From: Ornithomonoglobus_A sp045537455
GTDB taxonomy: Bacteria > Bacillota > Clostridia > UBA1381
Assembly (NCBI GenBank): GCA_045537455.1
Contig: JAZSPM010000166.1
Coordinates: 1-30,210, forward strand
DNA: 30,210 nt
Direction: 5' to 3'
A model generated the notes under the pieces. It was not told the origin of the DNA, searched no databases, and was given only the letters and a program-made list of their open reading frames with translations. The position numbers were made by a program, and so were the translations under genes. Below are positions 7,242-14,423 of this stretch, piece after piece (within the stretch, counting starts at the first letter, position 1; each line of letters starts with the position of its first letter).

Positions 7242-8732
7242 TTATTTTACAGAAGTAATAATTTTCTTCCACTTTTCGTATGCTTCATCCCAAGCAGCAC
7301 TGTCCTGAGGCTCATATTCAGCAATATCAAATGAGTTCTTAACTACCTTACGTCCTTCATTCAAATCCTTAATTGCACCAACAGCCATAGCCTGAACTAC
7401 AACATTACCTATACTTGTAGCTTCAACAGGTCCTGCACTTACCTTACGCTTTGTAGCGTTTGCAGTAAACTGACAAATCATCTTATCCTTGATTCCGCCG
7501 CCGACAATGTTTACAACATTATATTTATTGCCTGTAACATCCTCCATACCCTCAACAGTTTCACGGTACTTAAACGCAAGCGACTGAGCAATACATCTTA
7601 CTATCTCGCCCTTTGTTTCAGGAACCTTCTGTCCTGTCATTTCACAGTATTTCTTTATACGCTTAGGCATATTACCCGGAGTCTGGAATTCATGATAATC
7701 AGGGTCTATAAGACTCTCAAAAGGAGTTGCCTCGTTTGCCTGACGTTCAAGCTCATCAAAGCTCAAAAGCTCACCTTCTCTATCCCATTGACGTCTTGAT
7801 TCCTGAATCAGCCACAAGCCCATAATATTCTTCAGGAAACGGATTGTCTTATTAACGCCGCCCTCATTTGTAAAGTTATATTCAAGTGCATCGTCTGTGA
7901 TGTTAGGCTTATCAAGCTCAACACCCATAAGTGACCATGTACCTGATGATATGTATATGAAGTCCTCACCGTCAACTACAGGAACTGATGCAACAGCTGA
8001 GCCTGTATCATGTGAAGCAACAGCAATTACAGGAATTTCAGCAACACCTAATTCTTCAGCAAGCTCAGGCTTTAATTTGCCTACAACCTCACCCGGATAT
8101 ACCATATCTGCAAATATATCTGTAGGAATACCCATTTTATCAAGAAGGTCTTTTGCCCATTCCTGCTTTTCACTATCAAACATCTGAGATGTTGAAGCAA
8201 TAGTATACTCATTCTTTTTAACGCCTGTCAGGAAGTAATTGAATAAATCAGGCATGAACAGCAATGTCTTTGCTTCCTTTAATGCAACGCTATCTGAAAG
8301 CTTTGCACTAAGAAGCTGATATATTGTATTGAACCAGTTAAACGCAATACCTGTGCTTTTGAAAATTTCTTCTTTTGGTACTATTTCAAATGCTTTATCA
8401 TACATACCCTCTGTACGTGTATCACGGTAATGATACGGATTACCCAAAAGCTTGTCATTCTTATCAAGCAAGCCGTAGTCAACACCCCATGTATCTATAC
8501 CGATACAATCAATATCTCTATCACCTGAGTTTGCACACTTTAATATACCCTGCTTTATTTCAAAAAACAGTCTAAGTACGTCCCAATGCAAATCTCCGTT
8601 AATGTCAACAGGGTCGTTAGAAAAACGGTGCTTTTCTTCAAGTGTAAGCTTCTCCCCGTCAAAAGTAGCAAGCATTGCACGACCTGACGATGCACCAAAG
8701 TCAAATGCTAAAAATTTATACGTTTTCCCCAT
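7242..8732 (-). CDS. rhaB: Rhamnulokinase-like FGGY-family carbohydrate kinase
   Basis: Phosphorylates L-rhamnulose to rhamnulose-1-phosphate with ATP in the cytoplasm. The 496 residues are a normal length for the family. The N-terminal ATPase motif DFGASSGRAML (10-20), with ASS instead of the GTTS typical of glycerol and xylulose kinases, is the rhamnulokinase form. IDTWGVDYG and, towards the C-terminus, the adenosine motif VGGGIKDKMICQFTAN are also present. Fuculokinase or another deoxysugar kinase of the same family is possible. It stands alone: no rhamnose isomerase, aldolase, transporter or regulator is in the window. It has its own promoter, ribosome site (AAAGGAGAG) and terminator. Confidence 0.88.
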   Translation of the reverse strand: MGKTYKFLAFDFGASSGRAMLATFDGEKLTLEEKHRFSNDPVDINGDLHWDVLRLFFEIKQGILKCANSGDRDIDCIGIDTWGVDYGLLDKNDKLLGNPYHYRDTRTEGMYDKAFEIVPKEEIFKSTGIAFNWFNTIYQLLSAKLSDSVALKEAKTLLFMPDLFNYFLTGVKKNEYTIASTSQMFDSEKQEWAKDLLDKMGIPTDIFADMVYPGEVVGKLKPELAEELGVAEIPVIAVASHDTGSAVASVPVVDGEDFIYISSGTWSLMGVELDKPNITDDALEYNFTNEGGVNKTIRFLKNIMGLWLIQESRRQWDREGELLSFDELERQANEATPFESLIDPDYHEFQTPGNMPKRIKKYCEMTGQKVPETKGEIVRCIAQSLAFKYRETVEGMEDVTGNKYNVVNIVGGGIKDKMICQFTANATKRKVSAGPVEATSIGNVVVQAMAVGAIKDLNEGRKVVKNSFDIAEYEPQDSAAWDEAYEKWKKIITSVK

Positions 8733-8771
8733 TATGTTTCTCTCCTTTTATTATCAATATTATAATATCTT

Positions 8772-8800
8772 ATTATATAATATTAAGGCACATTTGTCAA
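8772..8800 (-). promoter_or_regulatory. Sigma-A promoter of the rhamnulokinase gene
   Basis: Minus-strand TTGACA (8795-8800) and TATAAT (8772-8777), both perfect, with a 17-base spacer and about 40 bases of leader. No catabolite-repression or sugar-regulator site was recognised with confidence. Confidence 0.85.
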
Positions 8801-8847
8801 TATTTTTTAAAATTATTAAATTTTTGCATTTTATTTTATGTCCCCTA

Positions 8848-8876
8848 TTGACAAATCATTGCATATGATATATAAT
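8848..8876 (+). promoter_or_regulatory. Sigma-A promoter of cadA
   Basis: TTGACA (8848-8853) and TATAAT (8871-8876), both perfect, with a 17-base spacer. The region is divergent from the rhaB promoter. Confidence 0.87.
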
Positions 8877-8882
8877 GAACAT

Positions 8883-8898
8883 ATGAGCAACCATTCAT
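8883..8898 (+). promoter_or_regulatory. SmtB/ArsR-family metal-sensor operator
   Basis: ATGAGCAACCATTCAT is an imperfect palindrome agreeing with the known SmtB/CzrA-type box ATGAACA-N2-TNTTCAT at 11 of 13 defined positions. It covers the predicted transcription start of cadA, between the -10 box and the ribosome site GGGAGGTG (8904-8911). A metal-released repressor would be expected to bind here. Confidence 0.72.
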
Positions 8899-8916
8899 TT
8901 GATGGGAGGTGTTTTT

Positions 8917-10800
8917 ATGAATGAGCATAATCATGAACATAGTATTTGTTGTCATGGAGAACATTCCTGCGAATGTCACCATCACGAGTATTCGGAAAGC
9001 AAGGAAATGTTTTTAAGACTGATTATCGGAGGAATAATATTTATAACAGGATTTTTTATTCCTGAACCTGTTTCTATATTCATTTTTATTATAGCATATG
9101 TTATTCTTGCAAAGGATATATTTATGAGTGCTATAAAGAATTTATTCAAAGGTCATATTTTTGATGAAAATGCCCTGATGACAATAGCAAGCCTCGGAGC
9201 ATTTGCTATAGGAAGCTATCATGAGGCAGTTGCCGTAATTTTGTTTTATCAGATAGGCGAGCTTTTACAGCATAAGGCTGTTGAAAGAAGCAGACGTTCT
9301 ATTACAGAGCTTATGGATATACGTCCTGATTACGCAAATGTACAACGTAACGGAAAAACTCTTAAAATCTCCCCTACCGAGGTTATTATCGGAGAGATTA
9401 TTGTTGTAAATCCCGGCGAACGTATCCCTCTTGACGGAGAAGTGGTTTCAGGTGAAGCGTATCTTGATACACGAGCATTGACAGGCGAAAGTGTACCTGT
9501 AAGGGTACATAACGGCAGTAAGGTATTAAGCGGTTCTGTATGCTCTGATTCTCCGTTAAGGATAAAGGTCGAAAAGGAATTTAAGGAAAGTACCGCATCA
9601 AAAATACTTGATATGGTTCAGTATGCACAGTCTCAGAAAACTCAATCAGAAAGATTTATAACTAAGTTTGCAAGATATTATACACCTGCCGTTGTAGCTT
9701 TGGCTATTCTTATTATGCTGATACCATCACTTATCACTCATGACATTAAAACATGGATATACAGAGGTCTGCTTTTCCTTGTTGTTTCATGTCCATGTGC
9801 TTTGGTGGTATCTGTACCGCTCGGATTTTTTGCAGGAATAGGCTGTTCTTCAAAAAATGGAATATTAATTAAGGGCAGTAATTATCTTGAGTCACTTTCC
9901 AAGCTTGACAGCGTAGTTTTTGACAAAACAGGAACTCTTACAAAAGGTGAATTTAAGGTTATCGATATACGTACTCATCTTGACAAATCAGAATTTCTTG
10001 AGCTTGCGGCATATGCAGAATACTATTCCTCGCATCCGATAGCTATATCAATAAAACAGGAATACGAAAAAAATATTGATGAAAACAAAATAAAAAATTA
10101 CAGAGAAATATCAGGCATGGGAATAAGTGTCCAAATCAATGACAAAGAAGTTTTATTAGGTAACAGAAAGCTTGTACAAAATGCTCCCGAATCGGCACAC
10201 AACGCAGTTTATATGAGCATAGATGGAGAATATGTCGGATATATAATAATTGATGACAGTATCAAGCCCGATGCAAAGCAAACCATAGAAGCTCTTAATA
10301 AAGAAGGAATTAAAACTGTAATGCTTACAGGAGACACCGCAGAAAATGCTGAGTTTATAAGCACTGAGCTTGGAATAAACACAGTATATTCACAGTTACT
10401 TCCTCAAAACAAGGTCTGCCGTATTGAGGATATACTAAATAATAAAGCAGAAAAATCAAGCGTCGCTTTTGTTGGTGATGGGATAAATGACGCACCTGTT
10501 CTTGCAAGAGCCGATATAGGAATAGCTATGGGAGGACTTGGCTCTGACAGTGCAATAGAAGCAGCCGATGTAGTCCTTATGACAGATGAACCGTCAAAAA
10601 TACTGACTGCTGTTAAGATATCAAAGAAAACCATGCGTATTGTAAGAGAAAATATTATTTTTGCTTTGGGCGTAAAGGTTTTTATAATGATTTTAAGTGC
10701 TATGGGGCTTACAAACATGTGGCTTGCCATATTCGGTGACGTGGGAGTTGCATTAATCGCTGTATTAAATTCCTTAAGAGGATTTCAAAATAATCGGTAA
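8917..10800 (+). CDS. cadA: Heavy-metal-exporting P-type ATPase (Zn/Cd/Pb, P1B-2)
   Basis: Integral-membrane pump that uses ATP to expel divalent Zn, Cd or Pb. I start at 8917 (627 residues) because GGGAGGTG lies 5 bases upstream; a TTG at 8899 in frame would add six residues but overlaps the ribosome site. Residues 1-30 are rich in His and Cys (HEHSICCHGEHSCECHHHE) and replace the usual ferredoxin-like metal domain with GMDCXXC. The core has the transmembrane metal site CPC (292-294), the phosphorylated aspartate in DKTGTLT (336), the HP pair (373-374) and the hinge GDGIND (520-525). The C-terminal helix with GDVGVALIAVLNSLR is typical of Zn/Cd rather than Cu pumps. Expression is probably metal-induced through the operator at 8883. 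Confidence 0.94.
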   Translation: MNEHNHEHSICCHGEHSCECHHHEYSESKEMFLRLIIGGIIFITGFFIPEPVSIFIFIIAYVILAKDIFMSAIKNLFKGHIFDENALMTIASLGAFAIGSYHEAVAVILFYQIGELLQHKAVERSRRSITELMDIRPDYANVQRNGKTLKISPTEVIIGEIIVVNPGERIPLDGEVVSGEAYLDTRALTGESVPVRVHNGSKVLSGSVCSDSPLRIKVEKEFKESTASKILDMVQYAQSQKTQSERFITKFARYYTPAVVALAILIMLIPSLITHDIKTWIYRGLLFLVVSCPCALVVSVPLGFFAGIGCSSKNGILIKGSNYLESLSKLDSVVFDKTGTLTKGEFKVIDIRTHLDKSEFLELAAYAEYYSSHPIAISIKQEYEKNIDENKIKNYREISGMGISVQINDKEVLLGNRKLVQNAPESAHNAVYMSIDGEYVGYIIIDDSIKPDAKQTIEALNKEGIKTVMLTGDTAENAEFISTELGINTVYSQLLPQNKVCRIEDILNNKAEKSSVAFVGDGINDAPVLARADIGIAMGGLGSDSAIEAADVVLMTDEPSKILTAVKISKKTMRIVRENIIFALGVKVFIMILSAMGLTNMWLAIFGDVGVALIAVLNSLRGFQNNR

Positions 10801-10831
10801 CAAAGACAAGACCTGCATCATATACTATAAT
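10798..10831 (+). promoter_or_regulatory. Candidate promoter for orf54-spoVM
   Basis: CATATACTATAATAA (from 10819) fits several readings. CATATACT matches the sigma-E -10 CATACAMT at 7 of 8 positions, CATATACTA matches sigma-K CATANNNTA, and TATAAT (10826-10831) preceded by AAGACA at 17 bases fits a weak sigma-A promoter. No good sigma-E -35 was found. Some promoter here is likely, but the sigma factor is not settled. Confidence 0.4.
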
Positions 10832-10857
10832 AAAGTTAAAATTCGGAAGTGATGTAT

Positions 10858-11022
10858 ATGGTTAATTTTTGCGTAAGAGGATGTGCAAAAGCCGCAGGTC
10901 TTACTGCTCTTGCCTTTTGCTTAGGTGTAATCGCCGGACTATTTTTCCCCATTGCATTCGTAGCTGTAATTGAAACAATTCTGTTAGTTACATTTGGTTA
11001 TCTGTGTTTATTCAAGTGGTAA
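10858..11022 (+). CDS. Small hydrophobic membrane protein upstream of spoVM (54 residues)
   Basis: I do not recognise this protein. It begins MVNFCVRGCAKAAGLT and is then almost entirely hydrophobic. Two membrane segments are likely (about 13-31 and 34-52) with a Pro at 31 between them and a short KW tail. Five cysteines, two of them in the N-terminal NFCVRGC, are unusual for so small a protein. GGAAG lies 8 bases before the ATG at 10858; an in-frame ATG at 10852 is too close to it. The stop codon is 14 bases before the spoVM-like ATG, so the two are probably co-transcribed and the protein may act in the sporulating mother cell. It could also be co-transcribed with cadA, since no terminator separates them. 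Confidence 0.72.
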   Translation: MVNFCVRGCAKAAGLTALAFCLGVIAGLFFPIAFVAVIETILLVTFGYLCLFKW

Positions 11023-11036
11023 AGGAGAGTTTTTTT

Positions 11037-11105
11037 ATGAAAGTAGTAATTTTAAAAATGCCAAAATTCCTAAGAGGTATCACAAAAGCAATTTTTAGAA
11101 TGTAA
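11037..11105 (+). CDS. spoVM: SpoVM-like sporulation micropeptide (22 residues)
   Basis: The 22-codon frame has a strong ribosome site (AAAGGAGAG, 7 bases before the ATG). It contains KMPKFLRGITKA (7-18), which lines up without gaps on KLPKFLGGIVRA of B. subtilis SpoVM, including Lys2, Lys7, Pro9, Lys10, Phe11, Leu12, Gly14, Ile15 and Ala18. SpoVM is an amphipathic helix that recognises the curvature of the forespore membrane and tethers SpoIVA there to start coat assembly. The B. subtilis peptide has 26 residues; this one ends four earlier. The neighbourhood supports the call: B. subtilis spoVM follows thiN, and here it lies about 2.7 kb beyond thiN, on the other strand. An identified sipL is 4 kb away. 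Confidence 0.82.
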   Translation: MKVVILKMPKFLRGITKAIFRM

Positions 11106-11115
11106 ATATTCCACA

Positions 11116-11150
11116 AAAATAGGCTGTTGCATTAAGCAACAGCCTATTTT
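11116..11150. terminator. Bidirectional terminator between spoVM and the long operon
   Basis: A perfect 15-bp stem (11116-11130 and 11136-11150, core AGGCTGTTGC) with a 5-base loop, flanked by an A run on the left and TTTTAAT on the right. It can terminate plus-strand spoVM and the minus-strand operon. Its right arm overlaps the stop codon of the 104-residue gene. Confidence 0.9.
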
Positions 11151-11463
11151 AATACATTTGTGAATTTCTTCGTATACTTGGTGACGGTTCAGGTGTTGAT
11201 ATTGCCGAAATTGTTTCTGACATTTGGGCAACTTGCTCCTGCAAATCAGCTATTTCCTGCTGAAGCTCCTGAACCTTTCGTTTAAGGTTCAGATTTTCTT
11301 CTATTGCCGCCGATACATTCTGATGCTCCGCACTATCTGAGCCTCTTATTAAGCCTATAATACCAAGAAACAGTAATATAAGTCCAATCACTACTGCAAG
11401 TATTATTAACAGTTTTTTAGCCTTTGAAGGGCTTTTTTGATTAATTAATCTATAACTTTGCAT
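11149..11463 (-). CDS. Single-pass membrane protein with coiled coil (104 residues), unknown
   Basis: Not recognised. Residues 1-17 are basic and cytoplasmic in appearance, residues 18-39 form one strongly hydrophobic membrane segment, and about 55-90 form a coiled coil rich in Leu, Gln and Glu (KRKVQELQQEIADLQEQVAQ). A Pro/Ser tail ends the protein. The layout resembles FtsL/FtsB-type divisome proteins or bitopic scaffold proteins, but no diagnostic residue supports either. AAGAGG precedes the ATG. It begins 22 bases after thiI and is the last gene of the long operon. Confidence 0.8.
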   Translation of the reverse strand: MQSYRLINQKSPSKAKKLLIILAVVIGLILLFLGIIGLIRGSDSAEHQNVSAAIEENLNLKRKVQELQQEIADLQEQVAQMSETISAISTPEPSPSIRRNSQMY

Positions 11464-11485
11464 TTATCAAATCCTCTTTTTATTC

Positions 11486-12664
11486 TTACGACGGATATAC
11501 CTCTATCATTTCAACACCTGCAAGTGCTTCTTCTATTAAAGCTTCGACATCAAGCTTACTTTCGCTCTTTTCTATGTTCGCACGCTTTGGATTTACCGTA
11601 GGGTGCTTTGGAGTAAATACCGTACAGCAATCCTCATACGGAAGTATTGAAGTTTCAAAGGTACCGATTTCTCTTGAGCGGTCTACAACTTCAATCTTGT
11701 CCATTCCGATAAGCGGTTGCAAAACAGGCATATCTACTACAGCGTTTGTTACATCCAACGCCGCAATCGTTTGTGATGCAACCTGTCCAACACTCTCACC
11801 TGTGATTAGTGCAAATGATTTTGTCTGTCTTGCAATACGTTCTGAAATTCTCATCATAAATCTACGCATAAGAAGCGTCATGTGTTCTTCAGGGCAATGC
11901 TCTCTTATCTTTAACTGAATTTCCGTAAAAGGAACAATATACAGATTGATTTTTGATGTATATCTTGCAATAATTGATGCAAGCTCTATAACCTTTTCCT
12001 TTGCTCTGTCAGACGTATAAGGGTATGAGAAAAAATTTACGGCATTAATCTCAACACCTCTTTTGGCTATCATATGACCTGCAACAGGGCTGTCTATGCC
12101 GCCCGAAAGAAGTAGCGTCGCTTTTGAGCCTGTGCCTATTGGCATACCGCCCTGACCCTTCACTTTATTTTCTGCACAATAAACATATGCTGCAAAATCA
12201 CGTACTTCAACCTTTACAGTTTTTTCGGGATTGTGAACATCAACAAGAAGTTCAGGAAATCTATCGTGTAGATATCCGCCTATTTCCTGACTAAGCTCTA
12301 CTGAATTATACGGAAATTTCTTGTCTGAACGCTTTGACTCTACCTTAAATTTTGTTCCTGCAGTAAGGTCATTCTTCAGATATTCCTCAGCAGTCTGCTT
12401 TATGCTATCCATATCCTTTTCACAAACTGCCGCTTTTGTAATTGATACTATTCCGAATATTTTGCTCATTCTGTCAAGAACAAGGTCAATTTTTTCTTCC
12501 TCAAGAACTTCAACATATATTGTAGCCTGCGCAAGACGCACCTTTACTTTTGCTACGTTTCTTATGGCATTTATGATATTATTCATCAAAATACTTTCAA
12601 ATCTCGGACGGTTACCGCCTTTGAGTATTATTTCCCCGTATTTTGCAAGCAAAATTTCTTTCAT
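11486..12664 (-). CDS. thiI: tRNA 4-thiouridine synthase ThiI
   Basis: Adenylates U8 of tRNA and transfers sulfur to form 4-thiouridine; in some species it also supplies sulfur for the thiamine thiazole. The 392 residues contain the N-terminal ferredoxin-like and THUMP RNA-binding regions (about 1-165) and a PP-loop ATPase with LLLSGGIDSP (186-195). The C-terminal rhodanese domain of the E. coli protein is absent, as in Bacillus ThiI. The missing sulfur-carrying domain fits with the cysteine desulfurase encoded 12 bases upstream, as in the nifZ-thiI pair of B. subtilis. Confidence 0.96.
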   Translation of the reverse strand: MKEILLAKYGEIILKGGNRPRFESILMNNIINAIRNVAKVKVRLAQATIYVEVLEEEKIDLVLDRMSKIFGIVSITKAAVCEKDMDSIKQTAEEYLKNDLTAGTKFKVESKRSDKKFPYNSVELSQEIGGYLHDRFPELLVDVHNPEKTVKVEVRDFAAYVYCAENKVKGQGGMPIGTGSKATLLLSGGIDSPVAGHMIAKRGVEINAVNFFSYPYTSDRAKEKVIELASIIARYTSKINLYIVPFTEIQLKIREHCPEEHMTLLMRRFMMRISERIARQTKSFALITGESVGQVASQTIAALDVTNAVVDMPVLQPLIGMDKIEVVDRSREIGTFETSILPYEDCCTVFTPKHPTVNPKRANIEKSESKLDVEALIEEALAGVEMIEVYPS

Positions 12665-12676
12665 ATTTTTATCACC

Positions 12677-13822
12677 TTATCTTATATATTTTCGTATGGT
12701 CTTAAACTCTGATACTATTGTTTTAACAGCATATTCTTCATCTTCTGAACTTAAAGGCTCAGAAAAACTGAATCTTATAGCTCCGTCAATTTCTCTTTTT
12801 GTTTTCCCCATTGCTGTAAGCACATGAGACGGTGACGGCTTATGAGACGAGCAAGCCGAGCCTGTTGATACATATATCCCTTTTGCTTCAAGAGAATGAA
12901 GTAAAATTTCCGCTTTTATTCCGCAAAACGAAAGATTTAATACGCTTCCTGAATTATTATATTCAGAACCGTTAACTATTACATCGTCAAGCTCCTCAAG
13001 TATCTTTTCTGCAAAACCGTTTCTGAACTTTCTCATTTCTTCATTGTTATATTTATATGCTTCAACAGCCGCACCAAAAGAAACTATTCCGGCAGTATTT
13101 TCAGTTCCCGGTCGAATCTCTTTTTGTTGTTCTCCGCCGTATATTAACGGTTTTATATTTACTCCGTTTTTTATATAAATAGCACCTGTGCCCTTGAATC
13201 CGTGTATTTTATGAGATGATATGCTTATTAAATCAGCACCCCATTTTTTAGGCTCAACCGGAAGTTTGCCAAAGGACTGGACACAGTCACAATGAAGCAA
13301 TGCTTTAGGCGCTTTTTTACGCATAAGGCCTTTAATTTCATCAACAGGCTGTACTGCACCTGTTTCATTATTTACGTGCATTACACTTACAAGCGTAGTA
13401 TCCTCTGTTAACAGTTCTTCAAGCTCCGAAAGACTGATATGACCGTTTGTATCTACCGTCAGATAGCGAACATCAAAACCTTCTTTTTCAAGACGCTTAA
13501 AGCACTCCAGCACAGACGGATGCTCTATTGACGTTGTTATTACTCTTTTACCGAGCTTTTCACGTGCGTAAGCAGTTCCGAAAATTGCCGTATTATTCGC
13601 TTCTGTTCCACCCGAAGTAAAATATAAGTCATTTTTATCTATTCCAAGCTTTGAACATATTATCTCTTTAGCTTTATTTATCTGCTTCTCACTATCTAAC
13701 CCAAGTCGGTGCAGCGAGGACGGATTGCCAAAGCACTCAGCACTCTCCATAAACGCCCTTACCGCCTCAGCACATGGCTTTGTAGTTGCCGCATTATCAA
13801 GATATATAAGCTTATTCTCCAT
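12677..13822 (-). CDS. NifS/IscS-type cysteine desulfurase (NifZ-like, partner of ThiI)
   Basis: PLP enzyme that takes sulfur from cysteine and passes it on as a persulfide. In its 381 residues the PLP-binding lysine is in SSHKIHGFKG (K205), the GGTEANN motif is at 71-77, and the catalytic cysteine is in STGSACSSHKPS (C324). It overlaps the end of thiN by 11 bases and lies 12 bases before thiI, so the sulfur is most likely handed to ThiI, as shown for B. subtilis NifZ. A general role in Fe-S cluster assembly cannot be excluded, but there is no iscU-type scaffold nearby. Confidence 0.93.
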   Translation of the reverse strand: MENKLIYLDNAATTKPCAEAVRAFMESAECFGNPSSLHRLGLDSEKQINKAKEIICSKLGIDKNDLYFTSGGTEANNTAIFGTAYAREKLGKRVITTSIEHPSVLECFKRLEKEGFDVRYLTVDTNGHISLSELEELLTEDTTLVSVMHVNNETGAVQPVDEIKGLMRKKAPKALLHCDCVQSFGKLPVEPKKWGADLISISSHKIHGFKGTGAIYIKNGVNIKPLIYGGEQQKEIRPGTENTAGIVSFGAAVEAYKYNNEEMRKFRNGFAEKILEELDDVIVNGSEYNNSGSVLNLSFCGIKAEILLHSLEAKGIYVSTGSACSSHKPSPSHVLTAMGKTKREIDGAIRFSFSEPLSSEDEEYAVKTIVSEFKTIRKYIR

Positions 13823-14423
13823 TACTTATTACCACTATTCCCCTACCCTTTTTTACCGTAATTTCAGCCTGCTGTGAAATCACTACATTGCTGTTTCCTC
13901 TTGCTTCTCCAAAATAAAGCGTTTCATCATTTAACGGATATTCCAAGCCCGAAGCTGTCATACCCTCCATATCTCCGTCAAGAGGAATTATCGACAGGGT
14001 TTTCCCTTTTTTATTATTTATTTTTATCTTATCTGTAATCGGATAAATTTCACAATGCTCGTTTATCAGGCATCCGTTTTCACATCTGAATAACAGCAAA
14101 ATATTATTGATTGTATGGTCAAGTCTTGTTCCAACCATACCAACAAGCATAATATCCTTGAATCCGTTTTTTACAGCATAATCAACGCATAGTTCTCCGT
14201 CTGTAAAATCTTTTCTTGTCGGATACTCAATAACCTTTACTGCTCTTTGAGATTCAGGCTTTATACTGTCAAAATCTCCTATCAGAACATCTGCCGTCAC
14301 ATTCATCGCTTTAAGATGATTTGCACCGCCGTCAGCACAAATTATAAAATCATCATCGCATATCAGGCTTCGTATATATTCATAATTCTCAATAGTACCG
14401 TTACCTACTATTACTGCGCGCAT
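13812..14423 (-). CDS. thiN: Thiamine pyrophosphokinase
   Basis: Converts thiamine to thiamine diphosphate with ATP. The 203 residues are typical. ICADGGANHL (33-42), DVLIGDFDS (50-58) and, after a tyrosine/threonine segment, KDFTDGELCVDYA are the conserved nucleotide and thiamine contacts of the family, and GTRLDHTINN is the catalytic-domain signature. It overlaps rpe by 13 bases and the desulfurase gene by 11, with ribosome site GAGG inside rpe, suggesting coupled translation. The order rpe-thiN is the same in B. subtilis. Confidence 0.95.
   Translation of the reverse strand: MRAVIVGNGTIENYEYIRSLICDDDFIICADGGANHLKAMNVTADVLIGDFDSIKPESQRAVKVIEYPTRKDFTDGELCVDYAVKNGFKDIMLVGMVGTRLDHTINNILLLFRCENGCLINEHCEIYPITDKIKINNKKGKTLSIIPLDGDMEGMTASGLEYPLNDETLYFGEARGNSNVVISQQAEITVKKGRGIVVISNGE

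Noticed and set aside
7171..7272. Extended N-terminus of SipL
   Set aside because: The extra 34 residues are read through the rhaB terminator and lie before the ribosome site.
8899..8916. Earlier TTG start for cadA
   Set aside because: It would place the start codon before the ribosome site GGGAGGTG, which serves the ATG at 8917.
12321..12827. Plus-strand frame of 168 residues
   Set aside because: Antisense to thiI and the desulfurase gene, whose motifs are unmistakable; composition is that of a shadow frame.
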